64,000 bases of DNA from Chloroflexota bacterium (GTDB lineage Bacteria > Chloroflexota > Limnocylindria > P2-11E), in the NCBI GenBank assembly GCA_005883625.1, contig VBDU01000092.1, positions 1 to 64,000 of the forward strand, in the 5' to 3' direction. A program made the translations under genes and the position numbers. Under the pieces are notes generated by a model, which did no database searches, had not been told where the DNA came from, and worked only from the letters and a program-made list of their open reading frames with translations. Shown piece by piece: positions 18,355 through 25,509 of the stretch. Position 1 is the first letter of the stretch. Every line of letters starts with the position of its first letter.

Positions 18355-20392
18355 CCTGATCGATCTCCACGGTGCCGTCGCGGTCGGTCCGATACGTCCT
18401 GATACCGGAGAGCGCCGCGAGCGTCTCGGGCGTGGGATGACCATACCGGTTCCCCGCGCCGACCGAGATCAGCGCGGCTGCCGGCCGGACCGCGGCGACG
18501 AGCGCGCTGGCGTGCGGCGTCGCGGCACCGTGATGCGGTGGCACGTACACGCGCGCGGCGAGGGGCGCCGGATGCAATAGCAGATCCGCCTGCGCCTGGT
18601 CCGTGGCGTCGCCCATGAAGAGCGCCGAGAAGCCAGCCCGCTCGAGCCGCAGCACGAGCGAGGGGACGTCGACGCGGGGGTCTTCCTCCGGCGCGAGGAC
18701 CGAGATGCTCGCGTCGCCGAGACGCAGGCGCGCTCCCGCGGCGAGCGCGCGACGTGCGATCCCCCCGCGTGCGATCCGGTCGTTCCAGGCGTCGGCGACG
18801 GGACCGGCGTTCAGGCCCACGGGCTCGATCGCCAGCCCGACCTCATACCGCTCGAGTACCGCCAGCAGCCCCGCGGCGTGGTCGATGTGGGCATGCGTGA
18901 GCGCGACGAGGTCGATCCGCCGCGTCCACGGCGGCAGCGTCGCGCCGAGCTCGGCGAGCAGCCGATTCGGATCGGGCCCGCCATCCACGAGCGCCGTCGC
19001 GCCTGCGACCCGCACGAGGAACGCGTCGCCTTGACCGACGTCGAGCGCGACCACTCGCAGAGGCGGCGGCGGCTCCGCGGTGACCGCGACGCACCCCGCG
19101 ACCGCGATCGCCGCCAGGGCGCCGGCGACGATCCGCACGGCCGGCGTGCGCACGCCCGGCGAGACGCCCGGCGCGTACGACCGCGCACGCCGGAGAGCAG
19201 CGATCGCGAGCACGAGCGGCCGGCGCGCGATCGTGCCGGCCCGCACGAGAGCCGCGGGCAGGTAGCGCACCGCGAGCGCGACCACGACGGCGAAGGCGGC
19301 GCCCGCGATCGGTCCGTCCGGCACGGCCAGCGACGCGAGCGGCGTCGCGGCGCTGTGCTCGACCACCGCGCGGAACGCGAAGGCGAGGCCGTACGCAATG
19401 AGGGCGAGCGGGCGCGCGAGGTCGAGCGACACCGCGCCGGCGGCCGCGGTCGCCGCGCCGGCGACCATGAGCGGCGGGAACAGCGGCACGGCGATCAGGT
19501 TCGCGAGCGGCGAGATGAGCGAGACGCGCCCGAAGACGGCGGCGACGAGCGGGAGCGTCGGCAGCGTCGCGGCGAGCGTGGTAGCGAGGCCGTCGCGTAT
19601 GAAGGGCGGCAGCGCTCCCAGACGGCGCGCGATGGGATCGTTCAGGAACAACAGGCCGGCGGTGGCGAGAGCGGAGAGCTCGAACCCGACGTCGGCGATC
19701 GCGCCGGGATCGATCAGCAGCATCGCCGCCACCGCCAGCGCCAGCGCGTTCGCGGTCGCGGCGCGCCGGCCGTACGCGAGCGCGAGCGAGGCGACGCCCG
19801 CCATGAGCGCCGCACGCAGCACGCTCGGCCCGAGACCGACGAGGACGCTGTACGCAGCGACCGAGCTGACGGTCACGACCGCCGTGAGCGGGGGCCGCAG
19901 CCGTCCGCGCGCAAGGAGCGCGACGGCGGTCGCGACGAGCGTCATGTTGAACCCAGAGATCGCCAGTAGGTGCGTGGTCCCGCTGCGCGCGAACGCCGCC
20001 GCGAGGTCCGCGTCGACGCTCGCGCGCTCTCCGAGGACGATGCCGCGGAGGATCCCGCCCTCGGGCTCGGGGACGAGGCGGCGCAGGGGTTCGCCGAGCG
20101 CGTCGCGGACCGCGTCGAGCGGCCCCGCGTGCACCAGGTCGACCGGCATCAGGTCGAGCGGCACCAGCGCCCGGACGGCGGCGGCTCCCGCGACACACGC
20201 GGCTCCGGCCCACATGAGTCTCCTGCGGCGCTCGGCGCTCGCGAGGGCTAGCGCGGTCGCGAGCGCGACGCAGAGGATGCCGGACGCGAGCGCGGGCAGC
20301 GTGCCAGCGCGGGCCGCGATGGCGATGCCGACGGCACACGCCGCGGCCGGCACGAGCGGCGCGGCGAGCAGGTGGCGACCATAGGCGCTCAT
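18266..20392 (-). CDS. comEC: ComEC/Rec2 DNA-uptake channel protein
   Basis: 708 residues. An N-terminal hydrophobic region has about ten transmembrane helices, including the competence-domain motif HLLAISGFNMTLVA. The C-terminal metallo-beta-lactamase-like domain shows ALDVGQGDAFLVR, DGGPDPNR, the metal-binding ALTHAHIDHAAGL and PPHHGAATPHAS. In competent bacteria ComEC moves single-stranded DNA across the membrane, and the lactamase domain may degrade the other strand. The first residues overlap the comEA stop by 4 bases, and the last 89 bases overlap holA. The linkage comEA-comEC-holA is common. Confidence 0.93.
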   Translation of the reverse strand: MSAYGRHLLAAPLVPAAACAVGIAIAARAGTLPALASGILCVALATALALASAERRRRLMWAGAACVAGAAAVRALVPLDLMPVDLVHAGPLDAVRDALGEPLRRLVPEPEGGILRGIVLGERASVDADLAAAFARSGTTHLLAISGFNMTLVATAVALLARGRLRPPLTAVVTVSSVAAYSVLVGLGPSVLRAALMAGVASLALAYGRRAATANALALAVAAMLLIDPGAIADVGFELSALATAGLLFLNDPIARRLGALPPFIRDGLATTLAATLPTLPLVAAVFGRVSLISPLANLIAVPLFPPLMVAGAATAAAGAVSLDLARPLALIAYGLAFAFRAVVEHSAATPLASLAVPDGPIAGAAFAVVVALAVRYLPAALVRAGTIARRPLVLAIAALRRARSYAPGVSPGVRTPAVRIVAGALAAIAVAGCVAVTAEPPPPLRVVALDVGQGDAFLVRVAGATALVDGGPDPNRLLAELGATLPPWTRRIDLVALTHAHIDHAAGLLAVLERYEVGLAIEPVGLNAGPVADAWNDRIARGGIARRALAAGARLRLGDASISVLAPEEDPRVDVPSLVLRLERAGFSALFMGDATDQAQADLLLHPAPLAARVYVPPHHGAATPHASALVAAVRPAAALISVGAGNRYGHPTPETLAALSGIRTYRTDRDGTVEIDQGGTGLAVRTHANGLPPPRGGSVPHAPASR

Positions 20393-20940
20393 CGCGTCGT
20401 CAGAAGGTCGCGGATGTCGGCGAACACGCGAGGCGGCACGAGCCCGCGTGTCTGGACCTCCTCGACCCTCGCGAAAGGCCGCGCGTCGCGGGAGCGGACG
20501 ATCCGCGCTGCGGTGCTCGGGCCGATTCCCGGGAGGCCCTCGAGCTCGGCCGCGCTCGCATGGTTCAGGTCGACCTTCTTCTCGGCATCGCTGCCGAGGC
20601 TCCCAGCGGGGATCATCTCGCCGGGGCGAGGAACGTAGATGCGCATCCCGTCCCGCAGCGGGGCGGCCTTGTTCAGCGCGAACAGGTCCGCGTCGCCGGT
20701 CATCCCGCCCCCCGCAAGGAGGGCGTCGAGCACGCGCGACCCGGCCGGCAGGCGCACGACCCCCGGATGCGCGATCGCGCCCACCACGTCGACCACGACC
20801 ATCGGCTCGGGCGTTCGGGTGGGAGCCGGCGTCGCCTCGGCGATCTCCACGGCGGGCGGCGCGGCACGGGCGCGCGAGAACGCGACACCGGCGACCGCGA
20901 CCGCGAGACAGAGGACGGCGAGAAGCGCGAGGCGACGCAC
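20389..20940 (-). CDS. comEA: ComEA-type DNA-binding competence protein
   Basis: 183 residues. A signal-anchor (LALLAVLCLAVAVAGVAF) is followed by a Pro/Thr-rich linker and a SLBB-like domain (VVVDVVGAIAHPGVVRLPAG ... ALNKAAPLRDGMRIYVP). Last is a helix-hairpin-helix pair (VDLNHASAAELEGLPGIGP, STAARIVRSR) typical of ComEA. It binds incoming double-stranded DNA outside the membrane and hands it to ComEC, whose gene follows with a 4-base overlap. The ATG start fits the signal-anchor. Confidence 0.93.
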   Translation of the reverse strand: MRRLALLAVLCLAVAVAGVAFSRARAAPPAVEIAEATPAPTRTPEPMVVVDVVGAIAHPGVVRLPAGSRVLDALLAGGGMTGDADLFALNKAAPLRDGMRIYVPRPGEMIPAGSLGSDAEKKVDLNHASAAELEGLPGIGPSTAARIVRSRDARPFARVEEVQTRGLVPPRVFADIRDLLTTR

Positions 20941-20996
20941 GACCGAGACGGTGAGCCGGCCGCGGCGTCGTGCCTAGTGCTCGGCTGTCCTCATTT

Positions 20997-21017
20997 TTGA
21001 CGACAGCCTGTCGTCAA
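20997..21017. repeat. 21-bp perfect inverted repeat
   Basis: TTGACGACA, a GCC spacer and TGTCGTCAA form a perfect 9-bp inverted repeat. It includes the stop codon of the 21014-21421 gene (minus strand), and no T-run follows on the minus strand. It might be a terminator hairpin, or an operator for comEA, whose start lies 57 bases beyond. I cannot decide which. Confidence 0.5.
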
Positions 21018-21421
21018 TTCGTGCGGCGACCCTGCGCGGGCTGCTGCATCTGGACGATGACGACCGGCAGGCCGCCGACCGCGCTGCCGTCGACGTCGAG
21101 CTCGAACCGGTGCACGCCGTAGGTCGTGAAGCTCATGTTGTTGAGCTCGACGATGACGTTCACGTCCTGTCCGGCAACGGCGTGCACCGAGATCTCCGGC
21201 GGGTTCGGCATCGCCTGGGCGCCGTCGGGCTTGAGCAGGCGGACGCGGACGGTGTGCGCGCCGACCTCGAGCCCGAGGATCGCCACCACGAACATTCGCG
21301 GGTGCTGGGCGGGCAGTCCGGTGACCGAGATGTTCCGGAAGATCCCCATGAGCGAGACCTTGCCGTCCTGACCGACCAGGGCGTGGTCGCAGAGCGCCGC
21401 GAGCCGGATCTCGGCGCTCAC
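21014..21421 (-). CDS. Uncharacterised beta-rich protein (DUF6941-like)
   Basis: 135 residues, starting with GTG at 21421 that overlaps the leuS stop (GTGA). The opening IRLAALCDHALVGQDGKVSLMGIFRNI is characteristic of a family of small beta-sandwich proteins that I know as DUF6941: a predicted cytoplasmic protein without known function. No catalytic residues stand out. It ends in a polar Gln-rich tail. It is probably co-transcribed with leuS and so under T-box control. Confidence 0.6.
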   Translation of the reverse strand: MSAEIRLAALCDHALVGQDGKVSLMGIFRNISVTGLPAQHPRMFVVAILGLEVGAHTVRVRLLKPDGAQAMPNPPEISVHAVAGQDVNVIVELNNMSFTTYGVHRFELDVDGSAVGGLPVVIVQMQQPAQGRRTN

Positions 21422-23856
21422 GAGCGGCGTCGCGTGACGATGTTCACCAGACGATCGGGTACGACGACCACGCGGTCGACGTCACGTCCGTCCAGCGCCG
21501 CCTTCGCGCGCGGGCTCGCCAGCGCCGCGTCGCTGGCGGCAGGCTTCGATAGCCCGGCTGGGACGGTCAACCGGTCGCGCACCTTGCCGTCCACCTGGAC
21601 GACCAGCGTGACCTCCTCGGGCGCCGCCAGCGCGGGATCGAACGTCGGCCACGCCTGCGCGTGGATCGAGCCCGCCTGGCCCCAGCGGTGCCACAGCTCC
21701 TCGGACAGGTACGGCGCGAACGGCGCCAGCAGGAGCGTGAGCGCGCGCACGCCCTCACGCCGGCTCGGGCCGCTCGCGTGCTGGAGCGCGTTCGACAGCT
21801 CCATCATCGCGGCGATCGCCGTGTTGAAGCGGTACGCGGCGAGGTCCTCCGTCACCTTCTCGACGGTGTGATGCACCGCGTGATCGATCGCGCGGTCCCG
21901 CGGTCCGTCGCCCGGTTCGCTCAGGCCGAGCGTCCAGACGCGGTTCAGGAAGCGGTGGACGCCTTCGATGCCCGAGGCGTCCCAGTCCGCGCCCTCGGTC
22001 CATGGCCCGAGGAACATCATGAACAGGCGCAGCGTGTCGGCGCCGTACTTCGCGACGTACTCGTCCGGCGTCTGCACGTTGCCGCGCGACTTCGACATCT
22101 TGCGGCCGCCGAAGATGATCGTTCCCTGGTTCTGCAGGCGCAGCGCCGGCTCGTCGAACCACAGCTCCCCCAGGTCGCGCAGCGCCTTGCAGACGAAGCG
22201 CATGTACAGCAAGTGCAGGATCGCGTGCTCGATACCGCCGGTGTACTGCGCGACCGGCAGCCAGCGCCGACCGACCGCCTTGTTCATGAACGCGGTGTCG
22301 ATCTTCGGGTCCAGGTAGCGGTACATGTACCAGGACGAGTCGACGAACGTGTCCATCGTGTCGGTGTCGCGCTTCGCCGGCTTCCCACAGCGCGGGCAGG
22401 TCGTGTTCACGAACGACGCCACGTGGGCCAGCGGCGAGCCGCCGCGCCCGGTGAACTCGACGTCCCGCGGCAGGACGATCGGCAGCTGGTCGTACGGGAC
22501 CGGCACCTGGCCGCACGCATCGCAGTACACGATCGGGATCGGCGTGCCCCAGTAGCGCTGGCGGGAGATCAGCCAGTCGCGCAGCCGGTAGGTCACCGCG
22601 GGCGCGCCGACGCCGCGCCGCCTCGCCTCCTCCGCGACCGCCCCCTTGCCCTCCTCGCTCCGCGTCCCGGCGAAGGGGCCGCTGCGGACCATCACGCCCT
22701 CGCCCACGTAGGCGGCGTCCAGCGCGGCATGCTCCTTCCCGTCGGGTGAGATGACCTCGCGGATCTCGAGGCCGTACTTCTGCGCGAACGCGAAGTCGCG
22801 CTCGTCGTGCGCCGGGACGGCCATGATCGCGCCCGTGCCGTAGGTCGCGAGCACGTAGTCGGCCACCCAGACCGGCACGCGCTCGCCCGTGAAGACGTTC
22901 CGTGCGAACGCGCCCGTGTCGACGCCGGTCTTCTCGCGCTCCGCGGCAGTGCGCTCGATCTCGGTCATGTTCCGCGCGCGCTCGACGTAGCGCTCGACGT
23001 CCGCCCTGCGCGCGGGCGCGGTGATCTTTGCCACGAGCGGATGCTCCGGCGCGAGGACCACGAAGGTCGCGCCGTAGATCGTGTCCGGCCGCGTCGTGAA
23101 GAAGCGGATCTCCTCCCCTGGCCGCCCCTCAATCGGGAACGCGAGCTCGGCGCCTTCGGAGCGGCCGATCCAGTTCGTCTGCATCACGCGCACGCGCTCG
23201 GGCCAGTCGAGCCCGTCGAAGCGCAGCAGCTCGTCCGCGTAGGCCGTGATCTTGAAGAACCACTGCGTCATCAGGCGCTTCACGACGGGCGTATCGCAGC
23301 GCTCGCAGCGGCCGGCGATGACCTGTTCGTTCGCCAGCACGGTCTCGTCGCGAGGGCACCAGTTCACCGGCGCCTCGCCACGGTAGGCGAGGCCCTTCTC
23401 GTAGAGGCGCAGGAACATCCACTGGTTCCACCGGTAGTACTCGGGGTAGCAGGTCACGACCTCCCGGCGCCAGTCGATCGCCGCGCCCATGCGGTGGAAC
23501 TGGTCGCGCATGTGCGCCATGTTCTTCTCGGTCCACGCCGCGGGATGGATCTTCCGATCGATCGCCGCGTTCTCCGCGTTGATGCCGAAGGCGTCGAAGC
23601 CCATCGGGAACAGCACGTTGTGCCCGCGCATGCGCAGGTAGCGGGCGGCGCAGTCGGCGGGCGCGAAGGCGTACCAGTGGCCGACGTGGATGTCGCCCGA
23701 GGGGTACGGGAACATCGTCAGGAAGTAGAAGTTGGGCTTGTCGGAGACGTCTGGCGTCTCGTGCGCGCGCGTGCGCGCCCACTCGTCGCGCCACATCGCC
23801 TCGATCGCCGACGGCGCGTACCGCTCGATCTTCCTCTTCTTCACCTCGCTCGCCAC
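21418..23856 (-). CDS. leuS: Leucyl-tRNA synthetase
   Basis: 812 residues. It charges tRNA-Leu in the cytoplasm. The class I motifs are visible: HIGH-type FPYPSGDIHVGHWYAF near residue 50 and KMSKS in GGRKMSKSRGNV. The CP1 editing domain contains TTRPDTIYGATFVVLAPEHP, and a zinc-like CPRCGKPAK precedes the catalytic return. The C-terminal anticodon-binding domain ends with VQVDGKVRDRLTVP. The ATG at 23856 is preceded by AAAGGAGG. Expression is predicted to be controlled by the T-box leader at 23968-24320. Confidence 0.97.
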   Translation of the reverse strand: MASEVKKRKIERYAPSAIEAMWRDEWARTRAHETPDVSDKPNFYFLTMFPYPSGDIHVGHWYAFAPADCAARYLRMRGHNVLFPMGFDAFGINAENAAIDRKIHPAAWTEKNMAHMRDQFHRMGAAIDWRREVVTCYPEYYRWNQWMFLRLYEKGLAYRGEAPVNWCPRDETVLANEQVIAGRCERCDTPVVKRLMTQWFFKITAYADELLRFDGLDWPERVRVMQTNWIGRSEGAELAFPIEGRPGEEIRFFTTRPDTIYGATFVVLAPEHPLVAKITAPARRADVERYVERARNMTEIERTAAEREKTGVDTGAFARNVFTGERVPVWVADYVLATYGTGAIMAVPAHDERDFAFAQKYGLEIREVISPDGKEHAALDAAYVGEGVMVRSGPFAGTRSEEGKGAVAEEARRRGVGAPAVTYRLRDWLISRQRYWGTPIPIVYCDACGQVPVPYDQLPIVLPRDVEFTGRGGSPLAHVASFVNTTCPRCGKPAKRDTDTMDTFVDSSWYMYRYLDPKIDTAFMNKAVGRRWLPVAQYTGGIEHAILHLLYMRFVCKALRDLGELWFDEPALRLQNQGTIIFGGRKMSKSRGNVQTPDEYVAKYGADTLRLFMMFLGPWTEGADWDASGIEGVHRFLNRVWTLGLSEPGDGPRDRAIDHAVHHTVEKVTEDLAAYRFNTAIAAMMELSNALQHASGPSRREGVRALTLLLAPFAPYLSEELWHRWGQAGSIHAQAWPTFDPALAAPEEVTLVVQVDGKVRDRLTVPAGLSKPAASDAALASPRAKAALDGRDVDRVVVVPDRLVNIVTRRRS

Positions 23857-23874
23857 TCGCTACCTCCTTTCTTA

Positions 23875-23963
23875 TCGCAGGGGCGGGCCCCCGCACCCCC
23901 TTCTTATCGCAGGCACGCTTCGCTCGCAGGGGCCCCTGCCCCTGGGCCCCCGCACCCCCTGGG
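23875..23963. repeat. GC-rich palindromic intergenic repeat, copies A and A2
   Basis: Two members of a dispersed family lie between the T-box terminator and leuS. Copy A (23875-23901) runs TCGCAGGGGCGG to CCCCGCACCCCCT. Copy A2 (about 23924-23963) is longer and more degenerate. Copy A matches the 27-base core at 55939-55965 exactly. Related copies lie at 49799-49825 and 63651-63701. The units are G/C blocks with inverted halves, so they can fold into hairpins. Confidence 0.75.
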
Positions 23964-23967
23964 TGCG

Positions 23968-24320
23968 AAAACAAAAAGCCCTTCTCGCCTACGCGCGCCG
24001 TCACGCGCGGGGACGAAAGGGCTCACGCCGTTCCGCGGTACCACCCCGATTGAGAGCCCGCCGGCCTGATCGCTGTGGACCTGGCGGGATTCGAACCCGC
24101 GACCCCCACACTGCCAGTGTGATGCGCTCCCACTGCGCCACAGGCCCGCTCGCTCTCCACTCGAGCACGCCGTTAACGAGGCGTCACGTCGGCGAGGGCT
24201 ACCGTCCGGGTCACCCTCGCGGCTCCCGGGCGAGTTCGGCGCTCCCGCGACACCGGCTCGCACCAGCCACCGGCTCTCTTCGTCGAGGGATACGCGTACT
24301 GCTCCCGATCGTCGCCGTTG
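23968..24320 (-). promoter_or_regulatory. leuS T-box riboswitch leader
   Basis: Minus-strand leader controlling leuS. From 5' to 3': Stem I with the S-turn AGTA (24297-24300), the apical AGAGAG (24274-24279) with the GGCTGGTGCGAGCC signature, and GAACTC at 24232-24237, whose CTC (24232-24234) is the specifier for leucine. Next come Stem II arms (GCGAGGG/CCCTCGC), a Stem IIA/B-like CGTTAACGG, then the T-box proper GGGGTGGTACCGCGG (24031-24047 region), whose TGGT can pair with the ACCA end of uncharged tRNA-Leu. A terminator follows: AGCCCTT (24017-24023) with AAGGGCT (23977-23983), then TTTTTGTTTT. Between Stem IIA/B and the antiterminator, where Stem III is expected, sits a complete tRNA-Ala. 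Confidence 0.88.
24076..24147 (-). tRNA. tRNA-Ala (anticodon GGC), embedded in the leuS T-box leader
   Basis: 72 bases, read on the minus strand: acceptor GGGCCTG pairs with CAGGTCC, including the G3:U70 alanine identity pair. The D-arm is GCGC-AGTGGGA-GCGC, and the anticodon arm is TCACA-CTGGCAG-TGTGG with anticodon GGC. The variable loop is GGGTC and the T-arm is GCGGG-TTCGAAT-CCCGC. The discriminator is A, and CCA is not encoded. It is flanked by GAGAGC (24152-24157) and GCTCTC (24052-24057), the arms of T-box Stem III. Confidence 0.93.
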
Positions 24321-24327
24321 GATGAAA

Positions 24328-24333
24328 AGTATA
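24328..24333 (-). promoter_or_regulatory. -10 element for the T-box/leuS transcript
   Basis: On the minus strand TATACT lies just downstream of the rodA stop and about 8 bases before the first T-box structures. No good -35 is visible at 16-18 bases (GCTCGG, CTCGGT or CGCTCG). It would give leuS its own transcript, independent of rodA. Confidence 0.45.
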
Positions 24334-24339
24334 CGAGCG

Positions 24340-25509
24340 TCAGAGCAGGACCGAGCGGTCCCCTTCGCGCCGCATCGAGATCGACTGAAGCACTCCGAGA
24401 GCAAAACAGATCGACACGAGCGAGCTGCCGCCGTGTGAGATGAACGGCAGCGGGATGCCGGTGATCGGCATGAGCGAGATCGCCATCCCGACGTTCACGA
24501 CGATCTGGAACGCGAGCATCGTCGCGACTCCGCCGGCCACCAGGAGCCCGAACGGGTCGCGCGCGCGGAACGCGATCCTGAGCGCCGCGAGGAGGAGCAC
24601 CGCGTAGAGCGCGAACAGGATGACGGCGCCGACGAACCCGAGGTCTTCGGCGAGGCCCGCGAACACGAAGTCCGACTCCGCGATGGGCAGATACCCGAGC
24701 GGGGACTGCGTGCCGGCGGTGAGGCCCTTGCCGGTGGCGCCGCCCGAGCCCACCGCGATGAGCGACTGGATGATGTTCCAGCCGGCCCCCTGCGGGTCCC
24801 CGTACGGGTTCAGGAACGCGGTGAGCCGCGCGCGCTGGTACTCCTTGAGGAACGACCAGACGAGCGGCAGCGCGGCGATGGCGACCGCGACGAGCCCGGT
24901 GAGCTGCCAGGCGCGCGCGCCCGCGAGGAACGCGACGCCGAAAAAGATCGCGACGAAGACCAGGCTCGTCCCGAGATCGGGTTGCCGGTAGACGAGGAAG
25001 ACCGCCGGGGCGAGGAGCCCGAGCCCCTGCAGGACGACGAGCGGCGAGCGGACGCGCTCTTCCCGATCGGCGAAGAACTTCGCGAGCACGATGATCATGA
25101 GCACCTTCGCGACCTCGCTGAACTGGAACGTCAGCCCGCCGAAGCTGACCGACCGCTGCGCGCCGAGCGTCGATGTGCCGATGACGAGGACGACGCCGAG
25201 GAGCCCGAGCATGAGAAGGTAGAGGAGCGGCGCGAACGCGCCGAGCCAGGCGTAATCGAAGAGCGCGACGGCCACCATCGCCGTGAGGCCGACGGTCGCC
25301 CAGATCGCGCCTCGGTAGACGAACTGCATTGGATCTCCTGTGAACGTGCGGGTCTCGGCGGTGACCGAGTAGGTCATCACGAGGCCGTATCCGATGAGCA
25401 GGAGCGTCACGATGAGAAGAAAGGGATCGACGTGCTCCCAGCGGCTCGGGACCGGGCGGTCGTGGAACGGTGTCGCGGCGCGGGGGAGGGCGAGCGGCCG
25501 GACGCTCAC
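24340..25509 (-). CDS. rodA: RodA/FtsW-family peptidoglycan glycosyltransferase
   Basis: 389 residues, ten predicted transmembrane helices. SEDS motifs are visible: QPDLGTSLVFVAIFFGV, then AESDFVFAGLAEDLGFVGA with the functional Asp/Glu region, and FISHGGSSLVSI at the end. RodA polymerises lipid II glycan in elongation together with PBP2. Its start overlaps the stop of the PBP2 gene (ATGA), and the order mreD-mrdA-rodA supports RodA rather than FtsW. Confidence 0.93.
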   Translation of the reverse strand: MSVRPLALPRAATPFHDRPVPSRWEHVDPFLLIVTLLLIGYGLVMTYSVTAETRTFTGDPMQFVYRGAIWATVGLTAMVAVALFDYAWLGAFAPLLYLLMLGLLGVVLVIGTSTLGAQRSVSFGGLTFQFSEVAKVLMIIVLAKFFADREERVRSPLVVLQGLGLLAPAVFLVYRQPDLGTSLVFVAIFFGVAFLAGARAWQLTGLVAVAIAALPLVWSFLKEYQRARLTAFLNPYGDPQGAGWNIIQSLIAVGSGGATGKGLTAGTQSPLGYLPIAESDFVFAGLAEDLGFVGAVILFALYAVLLLAALRIAFRARDPFGLLVAGGVATMLAFQIVVNVGMAISLMPITGIPLPFISHGGSSLVSICFALGVLQSISMRREGDRSVLL

